Assembly: GCA_022376465.1 (NCBI GenBank) | Contig: JACDTU010000004.1 | Coordinates: forward strand, 1-64,000 | Length of the DNA: 64,000 bases | Origin: Cubamyces lactineus | Taxonomy: Eukaryota > Basidiomycota > Agaricomycetes > Polyporales > Polyporaceae | Direction: 5' to 3' | Shown here: in pieces, positions 1-10,644 of the stretch | Layout of the letters: every line of letters starts with the position of its first letter | Numbering within the stretch: position 1 is the stretch's first letter | Program-made: the position numbers and the translations under genes | The notes under the pieces: model-generated | What the model saw: the letters and a program-made list of their open reading frames with translations, nothing else | What the model was told of the DNA's origin: nothing | Database searches by the model: none

Positions 1-476
1 AATGCGGTGCGCGCCGATCCTGAGCTAGTCAACCTGCTCGCCAGATATCGGGACATGTTCAACGACGCGCGGGAGTTCAGCCACATAGGCAGGCATCTGG
101 TCAACCTGAGGGGGTCGGCGTCTCTGATCAGGGAAGACGCCCGCGGCCAACTCGGCAGGATACAGAGAAGCAAAGACTGTCGCGGAAGCGCTGGACCACG
201 TCGAAGAGGTTGTCAACGACATAAGGAAGGAAGTTTCCGACATCACCCACCTCTACGAAGACGATGCCGAGCGCATCCTCGAATCGGCACAGGAAGTCAC
301 CGAGTACGCCCGTTCCGTCGAGGCGTCTGTCAGCCGATTCCGGCTCCGCAATGGTCGAGGGCGGCGAAGCCTCATCCAACATATGGAATCCCCTTCATTC
401 ACCGTTCAACACCAGCCGTACACTCGCAACCTCCTTCCATTGCTCGAACCTCCGTCCGGCGAACGACCTGCCGCGT
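1..476 (+). pseudogene. 5' part of an ORF of an older LTR element, cut by an insertion
   Basis: The first half of an ORF that enters from outside the window. It reads in one frame from the left edge to about 165 (ending near RGQLGRI) and then in another frame (AKTVAEALDHVEEVV..., a heptad-like acidic/basic stretch that suggests a coiled coil) up to 476, so a 1-nt frame error lies near 165-175. At 477 it is interrupted by the young LTR element. If the element and one GCGT copy are removed in thought, the second frame runs straight into the ORF at 8579-9100, so the two pieces were one gene. Since the right piece stops just before a polypurine tract and an LTR, the ORF probably belonged to an older LTR retrotransposon (gag-like or an extra ORF). 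I do not recognise a named domain. Confidence 0.55.
473..476. repeat. Target-site duplication GCGT, left copy
   Basis: GCGT directly precedes the TG of the left LTR, and GCGT directly follows the CA of the right LTR at 8579-8582. A 4-bp duplication is within the range expected for an LTR-retrotransposon integrase. Removing one copy restores the reading frame across the insertion site, which supports these exact boundaries. Confidence 0.8.
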
Positions 477-2491
477 TGAAGCGTCTAACCCACCCGTAAG
501 GGAAGGATACTACTCGGGCCGAGAGCCTTTGTAGGTCGAGGCCTGCTGGCGGGGGAGAGGGGAAAGGACGCGAAGGAGAAGGGAGGTTGGAGTCGGGTGC
601 CCTGTGACTGGCGCGAACCGTAGCAAAGCCTAGGACCAAAGGGAGTGGGTAGAGAGGGTTGGCTGGCCTTTGCGAAGGACGCGACGCTGGCGAGAGCGCA
701 GGGAAAGGGTTCGCGGATACACGGGGAAGGAGAAAGGGGGAAGGGGACAAGGGGAGAGGAGCGCGGGCTGTTGATTTCGCCAATGTCGCGGAGTTTCGCA
801 GGTTTTCGCAACACGCGGTTTCGCAAACTTTTCGCGGAGTCTGTCCTCGTGGCTTCACGCCGTTTCGCAGCTAAGTGGTTTCGCAGATCTTCGCAAGGTC
901 GTCGCAAGGGTTCGCAGTTCGCAGTTCGCAAGGGTTCGCAGTTCGCAGTTCGCAGTTCGCAGTTTCGCAGTTCGCAAGTTCGCAGATTTCGCAAGGTCGT
1001 AAATATCACAAGTGAGAGACCCTAAGGGTATGGGGGAAGGGCATCTGTATTGTCCAACCTCGCAAAGGGTACAGAGATGGGAGAGGATGGGAGAGGATGT
1101 CGCAGGTTCGCTGGATGGAAAGGGAAGGAGGGGAGCACTGCTAGCCTTGCAATCCACAGGCTTCACGTCTTCGTGTCTTCGCAGACTTCGCAGTTGCAAG
1201 CTTCGCAGGTTCGTGGTTGGCAGGTTCGCAGCAGTCGCAGAGTATATGAAGGAAAGGAGGGGAACGCAGCTAGCTTTTACACAAACTCCCACAATCCTGC
1301 AGACGTAGCACTCGCAACTTTGCACTCTGAACTCGCAGGGTTTCGCAGGTTTTGCAGGCTTTGGGGGTTTGCTGTCTTCACAGTTCGCAGTCGCAGGGTT
1401 CGCTGTTGCAGGGTTCACAGTCGCAGGGCTCGCAGTCGCAGGCCAAAGATTCGTAAGGTGTCAAGTTATAGATTAGCAGAGGACGTGTGTACAGAAGAAG
1501 GATTGCAGCTGAAAGACTCTAGCAGTAGTGAAGGGAAGTGGGGATGTGTGGTCTGGTGGGGAAGGGGCGAAGTTCTCTGTCCGCCAGCCCTCGGAGGGAG
1601 GAGCGTATGGTACTCGACTCTGGAGGGGGGGGGATGCTGTGCTACAGTCCATCAAGTCTTGGCGAGGCCGCCTGGCCTCATCGCGGGGCCAGCTCGCCAC
1701 GCGACCTCTCCGCAGCCTCCTATAGGCTCTGCTCTACCTCTTGCGCCATATGGCGCCATTCCGCATTGTTTCCGTCGGCCGATACGGTCCGTAGCTGGGC
1801 ACAACACATCCGCGAAGGCAGGGGGAGGGGAGTGCAGATCCACAGGAGTCCAAGAGCGCAGGCGCGAGTGCTCCAGGTGTGTGCAAAGGGTCCCGCAGAC
1901 GTGCGAAGAGTTGCGCGAGGTCGCGACTGGCAAAGGTGTAGATGAGACCGCCACGGAAAGGAGGGGAGACACCGCAGCGATAGCCCTCTGCTCTGACTCT
2001 GGACCGGCACCATGCGCATCACCGTGTGAGTGCACTAAGTGCACCGCGAGGCTAGCAAGTGTGCCACGCTCTAGCACATCCCTGTCGGCTTGAGGGTGGC
2101 TCGCAAATGATGTAGCGCCATCTTCGCTGACTTTCGCTGGCTTGCTATAGCCTGTCAAGGAGGGTAGGCAGCTCGCAAGTGATGCAGAGTGTTCGCGGGA
2201 GAGGTGGTGGCTTCGCAGGAGGAGCAGTGTCTTTGCGGGAGGAGTAGTGTGCTCGCAAGGGAATAGGATGTGTTCGCGTGATGCGCCAGACCAGGATGGA
2301 AGAGAGATGCGAAGGGGAAGTCACTGAGGGGAGTTGCAGAGTCGCATGAGAGGGAGCAGAGGCTTCGCCAGACAGTACATTAGAGGGAGAGCCTTCGCGC
2401 GAGGGCTGCTAGCACAAGAGGCAGCTGGAGGGCGCAGTTAGCGAAGGTGCGAGTTTGTTCTTCTGAGCCTAGGCAGGCAACATGCGCATCA
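477..2491 (-). repeat. 3' LTR (2015 bp) of the young element
   Basis: A direct copy of 6566-8578. Differences noticed are one extra T near 1320 and one extra G near 1568 relative to the other copy. It is packed with the heptamer TTCGCAG and variants (about 780-1000 and 1160-1450). The ORFs called in it are the same in both LTRs and have no protein-like features, so I do not treat them as genes. Confidence 0.88.
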
Positions 2492-5400
2492 TCTCCCCCC
2501 CACTGAAATCTCGACTGTCCTCAGTCGGTGCTGCAATTGCCACTTGCGCATTGAAGCTCAAGTGTGAATGCGAACACTGTTGCAAATCGCCACTATACAT
2601 TGCGCGCGAACCAGCATACACCCAAGAGGAGACAGGTTGCTGCACTGAGAGTTGCCTGGGGAAGGTGAAATGGGCGAGCAGAGGGAGTTGGATACACATG
2701 AAGGAGGGTGTGGTTCGTTGCACGAGCTGGGCACTGGTGTACTGAGCCTGCCGCGAAGTTTCAAGTCTTGCAAGGATGAATTGCTTGTACGCGATTCCAG
2801 TATCGTGGCCGCGATCCATTCGCTCTTTGGCGAAGTGGATTGCGGGCTTGTGACAGATGACCCAGAGGCTCGGCGAGGGTGGTCGCCAACACATGACGGC
2901 AGGTGGGTTGTGGGATAGGGCCAGAAGGATAGGAGTCGGAAGGGTAGGGCTGCGGAGACTTTGTAGGAGTGGTAGCGTGCTGCACATTCTTCGCAAGGGT
3001 CCAAAAGAGTGGTCTTGTTGCCAAGCTTGCCTTCGCAGGTACGGCCAAAGTCCGCGAAGGGGAGGATAGCCAGCAGTCCAGTTCGCACCCTCACATTGTC
3101 GCAACTTCACAACCTTGCCAGTAGCTTGACTCGTCTCTGGGCTCGCCTTCTCCCCCTCACTGAGTTCGCTGCTGTCCTCTGTTGCCTCTCGCCGTGCGAA
3201 CCGGTTGACTAGGTCTAGATGGTCGCGCCTCGCTCTTGTGGGGATAAACAGAGGCATCGCGCCTTCGCAAATGACTGGTACATTGCCTTGACTTGTGCAA
3301 GCATCGCTGAGGACCTGTCTGTTCGTCGCAGCCCAAGGAATGCGTGACAGGGGGCAGAAGCAGATATGGGGGAAAGACAAATGGCAGAGAAGCAGGGAAC
3401 GCAAGCGACGGGAGAGTATTTGTTGCATAGGCAGCTCAGGGGAGGATGAGGTAGTCAAAGCTTTCGCGTAGGGGGGTACACTAGCAGGCACCACTTGGGG
3501 TTGCGGAGCGACCACGCGAACACAGTCGCGAACATGATAGCAGGGGGTAGAAAGTCCTTCGCCTTTCCGCTTGCTAGGGGGCACTAACACAGGTGTCAAG
3601 GAGGAGGACGGCTTCGCACTTCGCAGACACATAGTCGTGAGCAGGGTGTAACGCCATGCGATTGCTAGGATGTTCTGTTGCAGTCTGAGGTGGGGCATAT
3701 GGGTGATCGTAAGCGCGTTCTGGAGCCAAGCTAGGGGATGTAGGCGGAGGGGGCGCAAGAAACACACAGGACACAAAAGCAGCAGTGGATGCAGACTGAA
3801 TGGAGGAGTCGCATTGCAGGGTTTTGGAGCGCATGAGGGTCTCGCAATCTCGGAGAGGTTGTCGCAGGTAGGTGGATGTAAGGCAAGGATGAGAGCCAGA
3901 TCGTCGCAATCACTCTCCTCCACCGCGGCGGGTGCCATCTCTTCTTCGCCTCCACAGTGCAAGGCTAGCAGGGCCTTAGGTGCCTCCTCCAGCTCAAGAC
4001 CATGCTCGCGGGTGGCAGTAGGGATCGTCGCGGGCTCCGCGGTGCTGGAGTCCGGAAGGGCGATCACAAGTTCCACAGAAGGGCAAGTCTCTCTAGCAGC
4101 TAGCAAGCCCTCAGATTTGTCAGGGGAGGCAAAATCGCGAAGGTAGACTTCGCAGGAGTCCGGAGCCGTCGCGTTGTCAGCCTCAGGGGAAGGTACTACA
4201 TGCGACTCTGTTGCGATATGTCCGGGGGCAGGCTCTTCACGGCGCCAGGTGGAAGAGTCTGGCGGAATCAATGGGATTGCCTCCGCTGGAACGGAGAGGT
4301 ATGGTGAGGTCCTAGATCGCTGAAAGAATCCCTCAACAAGATCCTCTGGCTGGGTCAGAGGGCGGGTCCGATAAGCAGGCTTGCGATCATCACCCTCACG
4401 TCGCAGAGTTGAAGTGCTGGAGTCGCGAACTCGGAGAGATGTGTAGAATGGGCTACGAGCCTTCGCGAAGGGATGCTCAGGTGGCAAGGACTGTTCCTGG
4501 AGTGCTGGCTCGGGCGTAGGTGGCCTGATAGTTATGCGAGGGATGCTGGCCTCCCTACCTGTAGCCGCAGCCTCATCTGGTCCTATCCTGTGGGGGTCGG
4601 CCTGCAAGGATTCTTCGCGCATACAGGGGTGGCTCCACGTAGCCACTGGTGACTCTCGGCTTCTGTCTTCGCAATCGAGGGTGGCAGGACAGTTTGAAGA
4701 TACTTCGCAGCTTGCGAAGGTCTGAGATCCCGGTGAACGATCCCTGGGTTGCGCAGGTGAGGAATACTGCCGCAAGCGCAGTGTGCGAACTTGGGGAGCC
4801 TCTATAGCGTCAGGGTGTCTTTGCCTGCTCTGCTGCAGTATGAGAAGCTCGTGCTTGAGGTGCGCAATCCTGTCTTCAACACTGCGGTTGGGAATGTTTG
4901 CGCTAGGCCCCTCGGATGCGATGAAGAGGCCTGTCCGTGTCATTGGAGGTGGTGTGTCTGCGCTGTGCCGCCTATGCCACTCGTACAGCCTGTCGCGCAT
5001 AGCAAGGCCGTTGAAACCTGGAAGCTGACGGGGGATGAAGCTCTTGTTTGGCAGGACAACGCGACCATCTTGATTCCGCACACAACGCCTCGCGCGAAGG
5101 TCTTCCTCCACAAAGGGGCAGCTTCGCAACTTGCAGCCAGCACTACCGCAGTAGTGACAGGAGTTTCCACCCAGAGAGGAGCAGCGCGAGTTGCACGACA
5201 CAGAGCCTGGCTGGTAGCAAGGTGAACCCAGTAGCGGACCTGTGAGGTGATCCGCCATGTACCCCGCTGCACCTGCAGGGCCTTCGCTAACTTTCTGTGC
5301 CAGCAATCGCAGAGCCCGCGCGAGATCTTCAATCTTGACCATGGTTGGCAAAGCCTGATTCGCAGCACCTGTCGCCTGAGAGGGGACCTTCGCTCCAATG

Positions 5401-5992
5401 ATCGTCTTGTGCAAGACAAAGATCGCCGCCTCATAGACCTTTTCCACATCGTAGGGATCGTCTGGGTGGTGGTCAGGGTCCTTTAGCTCCAGCTGCTTCT
5501 GAACGCGCTCCCGCAGAGGTTCCGCAATCCCACGAATAAAGAGACGCGACTGCTCTGTTTGGAGTATCGCCCTCGCGCGATCAGGTACGCAGTCATGGCA
5601 TAGAAGTCGCGGTAGTAGCTGGAGAGCTCGGTGACATCTGCAATGGGGGATCTTGCGCGCTGGGCAACTAGCGACTCAACTTGGGCTATAGTGAACTTGC
5701 GATCGTCGCCAGCACCAGGATAGAGAGCAATGATCGCAGCCTTGAACTGCTGATAGGTCTGGTCTTCGCTGCTGTAGGAGGGGAGGCTCTCGCAGAGCTC
5801 AGCGACTTCTATAGGGAGGTAGCGAATGACCCAGAGCTTCTTTCGCTGATCCGCGACGATTCTGCTTCGCTCAAAGAGCACCTCCACATCTCGGAAGAAG
5901 CAGCGAAGGTTTTGCGGGTCCGCAGGGTCAAAGGTAGGTGCTGTAGTATGTCCGCAAGGAGGCATTGCAGGTTTTGCGCTGTGGTCTGCCAT
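2469..5992 (-). pseudogene. gag-like polyprotein of the LTR element, frameshifted
   Basis: Starts with MADHSAKPAMPP at 5992. Residues 1 to about 145 look like a Ty3-type capsid (DPQNLRCFFRDVEVLFER, YLPIEVAELWESL-like, FKAAIIALYPGA). Near 5560 the capsid reading jumps by one base: YLIARGR continues in another frame as ILQTEQSRLFIRGIAEPL and then VEKVYEAAIFVLH. That second frame stays open for about 1000 codons, to 2469, slightly into the 3' LTR. A zinc knuckle follows the capsid: CHYCGSAGCKLRSC, spacing CX2CX4CX4C, then LPNKSFIPRQLPG and a RLYEWHRR stretch, as in Agaricomycete gags. The usual His of the CCHC knuckle is Cys here. After the knuckle the chain is Pro/Ser/Glu-rich and probably disordered. 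I see no DSG/DTG-type protease or polymerase. The jump may be a mutation or a programmed frameshift. Confidence 0.7.
2492..2504 (-). other. Polypurine tract of the young element
   Basis: Read on the minus strand this is AGTGGGGGGGGAGA-like, ending exactly at the TGATGCGC start of the LTR. A purine run touching the 3' LTR primes plus-strand synthesis in LTR retrotransposons. Its position proves the element's orientation. Confidence 0.75.
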
Positions 5993-6544
5993 TGCCTCTA
6001 CTGGATTGGGCTTGCGGATAGAGTAGAAGACTTGCGCAATGTCTGGGGAGGAGTCTGGAGGGTTTACTAGAAGGCTCGCGGCGGATAAGGCCTCCTCGCC
6101 AAGGCTCTCTTCTCGCAGGGCTTGAGCAGGGGGAAGTGTCCAAGAGGGAAGTGAGGGGACTCCTGAAAGGTGAGGGGTGGTGGACTAGAGGATCCTCGGC
6201 TGAGGCGAAGGCTATGTTCGAAGATAGAGGCCGCAAGGTACCTATGGGGTTCGCAATGATCGCGAGGGTGGTTTCGCGGATCCAGGGAGCACTCGCAGGT
6301 TCGCTGGTGAGCCTTTTGATACCTCTCTCAAGAAGGAGGCGAATGGGGTCGAGTAGGGCAGCAAGGGAGTCGCTGTCGAGGTGATGGTTGGCCTGTCTGA
6401 CCAGACTTGTGAATCATGCAATGAGTAGCTCAGACGCGAGGGTACAGGGTCCTGGAGTGGGGCTTGTTGTTCGCGAAAATGCGAACAGATACGGCGCGGA
6501 GGGCCGTCAACAGGAGGAAACCGACTGTGTGATCTATACACACC

Positions 6545-6562
6545 CCCCTGCGGTGGTCACCA
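6545..6562 (-). other. Candidate tRNA primer-binding site
   Basis: On the minus strand, three bases after the end of the 5' LTR, the sequence reads TGGTGACCACCGCAGG. A TGG directly after the LTR, complementary to a tRNA 3' CCA, is the normal PBS signature. I could not match the rest to a specific tRNA acceptor stem by eye. Confidence 0.5.
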
Positions 6563-6565
6563 AAA

Positions 6566-8578
6566 TGAAGCGTCTAACCCACCCGTAAGGGAAGGATACT
6601 ACTCGGGCCGAGAGCCTTTGTAGGTCGAGGCCTGCTGGCGGGGGAGAGGGGAAAGGACGCGAAGGAGAAGGGAGGTTGGAGTCGGGTGCCCTGTGACTGG
6701 CGCGAACCGTAGCAAAGCCTAGGACCAAAGGGAGTGGGTAGAGAGGGTTGGCTGGCCTTTGCGAAGGACGCGACGCTGGCGAGAGCGCAGGGAAAGGGTT
6801 CGCGGATACACGGGGAAGGAGAAAGGGGGAAGGGGACAAGGGGAGAGGAGCGCGGGCTGTTGATTTCGCCAATGTCGCGGAGTTTCGCAGGTTTTCGCAA
6901 CACGCGGTTTCGCAAACTTTTCGCGGAGTCTGTCCTCGTGGCTTCACGCCGTTTCGCAGCTAAGTGGTTTCGCAGATCTTCGCAAGGTCGTCGCAAGGGT
7001 TCGCAGTTCGCAGTTCGCAAGGGTTCGCAGTTCGCAGTTCGCAGTTCGCAGTTTCGCAGTTCGCAAGTTCGCAGATTTCGCAAGGTCGTAAATATCACAA
7101 GTGAGAGACCCTAAGGGTATGGGGGAAGGGCATCTGTATTGTCCAACCTCGCAAAGGGTACAGAGATGGGAGAGGATGGGAGAGGATGTCGCAGGTTCGC
7201 TGGATGGAAAGGGAAGGAGGGGAGCACTGCTAGCCTTGCAATCCACAGGCTTCACGTCTTCGTGTCTTCGCAGACTTCGCAGTTGCAAGCTTCGCAGGTT
7301 CGTGGTTGGCAGGTTCGCAGCAGTCGCAGAGTATATGAAGGAAAGGAGGGGAACGCAGCTAGCTTTTACACAAACTCCCACAATCCTGCAGACGTAGCAC
7401 TCGCAACTTGCACTCTGAACTCGCAGGGTTTCGCAGGTTTTGCAGGCTTTGGGGGTTTGCTGTCTTCACAGTTCGCAGTCGCAGGGTTCGCTGTTGCAGG
7501 GTTCACAGTCGCAGGGCTCGCAGTCGCAGGCCAAAGATTCGTAAGGTGTCAAGTTATAGATTAGCAGAGGACGTGTGTACAGAAGAAGGATTGCAGCTGA
7601 AAGACTCTAGCAGTAGTGAAGGGAAGTGGGGATGTGTGGTCTGGTGGGGAAGGGGCAAGTTCTCTGTCCGCCAGCCCTCGGAGGGAGGAGCGTATGGTAC
7701 TCGACTCTGGAGGGGGGGGGATGCTGTGCTACAGTCCATCAAGTCTTGGCGAGGCCGCCTGGCCTCATCGCGGGGCCAGCTCGCCACGCGACCTCTCCGC
7801 AGCCTCCTATAGGCTCTGCTCTACCTCTTGCGCCATATGGCGCCATTCCGCATTGTTTCCGTCGGCCGATACGGTCCGTAGCTGGGCACAACACATCCGC
7901 GAAGGCAGGGGGAGGGGAGTGCAGATCCACAGGAGTCCAAGAGCGCAGGCGCGAGTGCTCCAGGTGTGTGCAAAGGGTCCCGCAGACGTGCGAAGAGTTG
8001 CGCGAGGTCGCGACTGGCAAAGGTGTAGATGAGACCGCCACGGAAAGGAGGGGAGACACCGCAGCGATAGCCCTCTGCTCTGACTCTGGACCGGCACCAT
8101 GCGCATCACCGTGTGAGTGCACTAAGTGCACCGCGAGGCTAGCAAGTGTGCCACGCTCTAGCACATCCCTGTCGGCTTGAGGGTGGCTCGCAAATGATGT
8201 AGCGCCATCTTCGCTGACTTTCGCTGGCTTGCTATAGCCTGTCAAGGAGGGTAGGCAGCTCGCAAGTGATGCAGAGTGTTCGCGGGAGAGGTGGTGGCTT
8301 CGCAGGAGGAGCAGTGTCTTTGCGGGAGGAGTAGTGTGCTCGCAAGGGAATAGGATGTGTTCGCGTGATGCGCCAGACCAGGATGGAAGAGAGATGCGAA
8401 GGGGAAGTCACTGAGGGGAGTTGCAGAGTCGCATGAGAGGGAGCAGAGGCTTCGCCAGACAGTACATTAGAGGGAGAGCCTTCGCGCGAGGGCTGCTAGC
8501 ACAAGAGGCAGCTGGAGGGCGCAGTTAGCGAAGGTGCGAGTTTGTTCTTCTGAGCCTAGGCAGGCAACATGCGCATCA
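6566..8578 (-). repeat. 5' LTR (2013 bp) of the young element
   Basis: Copy of 477-2491 with the same TG...CA ends. By orientation (PBS at 6562, gag starting at 5992) this is the transcribing LTR. It contains the same TTCGCAG-rich blocks (about 6870-7090 and 7250-7540). Near-complete identity to the other LTR indicates recent insertion. Confidence 0.88.
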
Positions 8579-9100
8579 GCGTACCATACCATCCCTGGAT
8601 CTTCGCGGGAGGACTACACGTACCTACTGCGCGACCACCGCAACTACACCCGACGAGCACGAGAGGCTACGATAATACAGCAACGACGCGAACAAGGAGT
8701 CGAATCTCGTGTAGTGCGACCACCAACGCCCTACGCTCCAGAGGTAGCTGGTCCAGTCACTGCCAACCCCAGGCCCTCAGCAGCGGTTCCTCGGATCCCG
8801 TTCGCAGACGTTCAATTCCGAACGCACTCGCTGTCCTACGAACCCGCAACGAGACCTGCGACCGCAGCACCTGCATACCCGGAAGAAGCCCCGGTCATAC
8901 CGCCACCCCCATACGGCCAGGCCCTGACAAACAACTTGCAGTTCTATCCAAGTTCGCTAGAGGAGGCGACGAGGGACGCGCGCACAAACACACCATGGGG
9001 AGTACAGGCCCCTGTCGAACTCGCGGACGCTACCCTCGACGACCCCGCTCGTGGTCTCCAGGGCCCGGACGGGCTCAACAACTGCGAATACTATTGGTGA
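8579..9100 (+). pseudogene. 3' part of the interrupted ORF of the older LTR element
   Basis: Begins at the right GCGT duplication and reads AYHTIPGSSREDYTYLLRDH..., then a Pro-rich region (RPPTPYAPEVAGP, PPPPYGQALTNN) and ends GLNNCEYYW-stop at 9098-9100. The codon phase is continuous with the second frame of 1-476 once one GCGT copy is discounted. The stop lies about 36 bp before a polypurine tract and an LTR, so this is the 3'-most ORF of an LTR element or a decayed remnant. No catalytic domain is visible. Confidence 0.55.
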
Positions 9101-9136
9101 ACGACGAGGTCGTCGTCGACCATACGAAGGGGGTAA

Positions 9137-9599
9137 TGTTACGACGGTGCGTGACACGGCCACTGTTACGGTTATGTCTTGGTCTCGTGACTTGTCCTAT
9201 GCTTATGTATCGTGCTTATGTTCCGGAGGCTGAGCCTGCTGCGGCTTACTCATGTGTTGTATACTTAGCTCCATTCTCCCATGCCATGTCGGCGACACGT
9301 CAGTTATTCTCATGATTCGTCATCCCCACTCCCATGTACAGTCAGCCCCAGCTATACTTAGCCGTACTGAACATTTGCTTATCGATCTGGTCTATTATTA
9401 GTCTCGGCCATGTATATATAAGCCGAGGATCTTCTTCAAAGAACCTCAGCTCGATCTGGCTATCTATTGCCTATTCACCGAACCCCGACTCACCTCTTCT
9501 CAGAAGATCTTCGATCCCTGACTCGCCTCTTCGTTACCCTTCGAGGCGACGTGACCCCTAGCTCAACCACTGCGTGACCGATCTAGGCTCGTCATAACA
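9137..9599 (+). repeat. 3' LTR of the older, disrupted LTR retrotransposon
   Basis: 463 bp beginning TGTTACGAC and ending GTCATAACA, so the ends form a short inverted repeat with TG/CA termini. It is preceded by the polypurine tract GAAGGGGGTAA (9126-9136) and contains a TATA box, TATATATAAG, at 9413-9422. One frame upstream reads RGRRRPYEGGNVT across the LTR start, which resembles how Agaricomycete Ty3-type pol ORFs end. The matching 5' LTR would be left of the window. Confidence 0.7.
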
Positions 9600-10539
9600 G
9601 AAGCAGTGTCAGGAAATCTGTTGCAAGATCTTACATAGTACTAAGGGTGTGTATGCTATATATACACTTGATATCTCCAGCAAAGATGTATTGTTGGGTT
9701 TGTATGCAATTTGTGTATACAATGCATATTCTAATATCTCAAAAATCCACGTTCTGCATTCCTACAGCTGAACCAGGAACTACCAGTCCCCGAACCCACT
9801 GAGTATATATAGGGCCCCTTCCATAGAATTATTCACAGGCTATACAATTAATGGCAGCTTTCGCATTCTCTCGAAATAAGTACTACATTGCACTCAAGTC
9901 TGGCCCAAGACATATTTTTTGGGCATTTTCTCTGGCACCACTGGCTCTCTCCTTGACTGAAATGCATATACATTAATGTCAGACAGTAGTAGACATCATC
10001 ATATACAAATGGTTTTGGTTGCCTACATCAAAAGATGGAGCAACTCAATTTTTGTGTTCATGATAACAGTGCCCAATTTCTCCCCGTAAACTTTGGTCCA
10101 TGTACAATGTGTTCCAGTACATTATTGCAGCAACAGTGGGTTATATATCTGCCTATACCCCACGCCCCACCATGCCATTGATTAGGAGATATGGCTTGAG
10201 AATGCTTGAACAGGACCCATTTTCAGGGGCCCCAGTCAGACACATCTTCAGAAAATCTCCAAAAATCTCACAAACAATCCAGAGTTTCAAGATACATATG
10301 GCTTAATGCACTATATACTATAGACAGCAGGCTTTCAATACAGACACAAATATGTCTCATAGATTTCGGAGATTTTGCACAATGTAAATATCTAAGCGCC
10401 CGAAGGGGGGTGGCAGGATAATTATGGCCGTCACTGTAGATTTAGTGTAGAGGGATGGGATGCAATAGATCGTCTATAGGTTTGCTGTCGCTAGAGGTTC
10501 TCACGTGATCGTGTATTACCAAGCTGACCCTGCTGTCAA
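9600..10539. other. AT-richer spacer, no gene recognised
   Basis: About 0.94 kb, clearly richer in A and T than the conserved genes. The only ORFs are short. It may hold decayed transposon DNA, but I could not identify ends or coding motifs. Confidence 0.4.
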
Positions 10540-10638
10540 GAACCCTTGGCACAGTGGTAGCGCGTGAGATTCCAGTCGGTGGAGCAATCCGCCGGAGGGA
10601 AATCCTCAAGGTCGTCCGTTCGATCCGGGCAGGGTTCA
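10540..10638 (+). tRNA. tRNA-Trp (CCA) with a 27-nt intron
   Basis: A cloverleaf can be drawn by eye. The acceptor stem GAACCCT (10540-10546) pairs perfectly with AGGGTTC (10631-10637), with discriminator A at 10638. The D arm is GCAC-AGTGGTA-GCGC with one A-C mismatch. The anticodon loop is TTCCAG with CCA at 10572-10574. The T arm is GTCCG-TTCGATC-CGGGC (10614-10630). The anticodon stem closes (TGAGA with CCTCA, one mismatch) only if 10576-10602 is removed as an intron directly after position 37, the standard site for nuclear tRNA introns. Mature length is 72 nt. A T-run follows at once. A pseudogene is possible because of the two stem mismatches. Confidence 0.75.
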
Positions 10639-10639
10639 C

Positions 10640-10644
10640 TTTTT
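10640..10644 (+). terminator. RNA polymerase III terminator
   Basis: Five T residues begin two bases after the discriminator base of the tRNA, with a second T-run about ten bases on. This is the normal Pol III stop signal and supports a real transcription unit. Confidence 0.7.

Larger units (their letters stand above)
477..8578 (-). mobile_element. Young non-autonomous LTR retrotransposon (LARD-like), minus strand
   Basis: An 8.1-kb element bounded by two direct repeats of 2015 bp (477-2491) and 2013 bp (6566-8578), each starting TG and ending CA and flanked by GCGT. The internal 4.07 kb holds, in minus orientation, a candidate tRNA primer-binding site beside the 6566 LTR, a gag-like ORF and a polypurine tract beside the 2491 LTR. 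This order fixes transcription right to left. I find no protease active-site motif, reverse transcriptase, RNase H or integrase, so the element should depend on an autonomous partner, as LARD elements do. The two LTRs differ by only two 1-bp indels that I can see, so the insertion is recent. It landed inside an older LTR element. Confidence 0.85.

Noticed and set aside
880..1010. CRISPR-like repeat array
   Set aside because: TTCGCAG units are direct heptamers without unique spacers of regular size, in a eukaryotic LTR.
1050..2093. 347-codon ORF and its copies in the right LTR (for example 7626-8180)
   Set aside because: Lies within the LTRs. The protein is built from the TTCGCAG repeat and random residues and differs between the LTR copies through 1-bp indels.
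2469..4000. C-terminal part of the 992-codon minus ORF as a pol region
   Set aside because: No protease, RT, RNase H or integrase motif is visible in any minus frame; composition is low-complexity.
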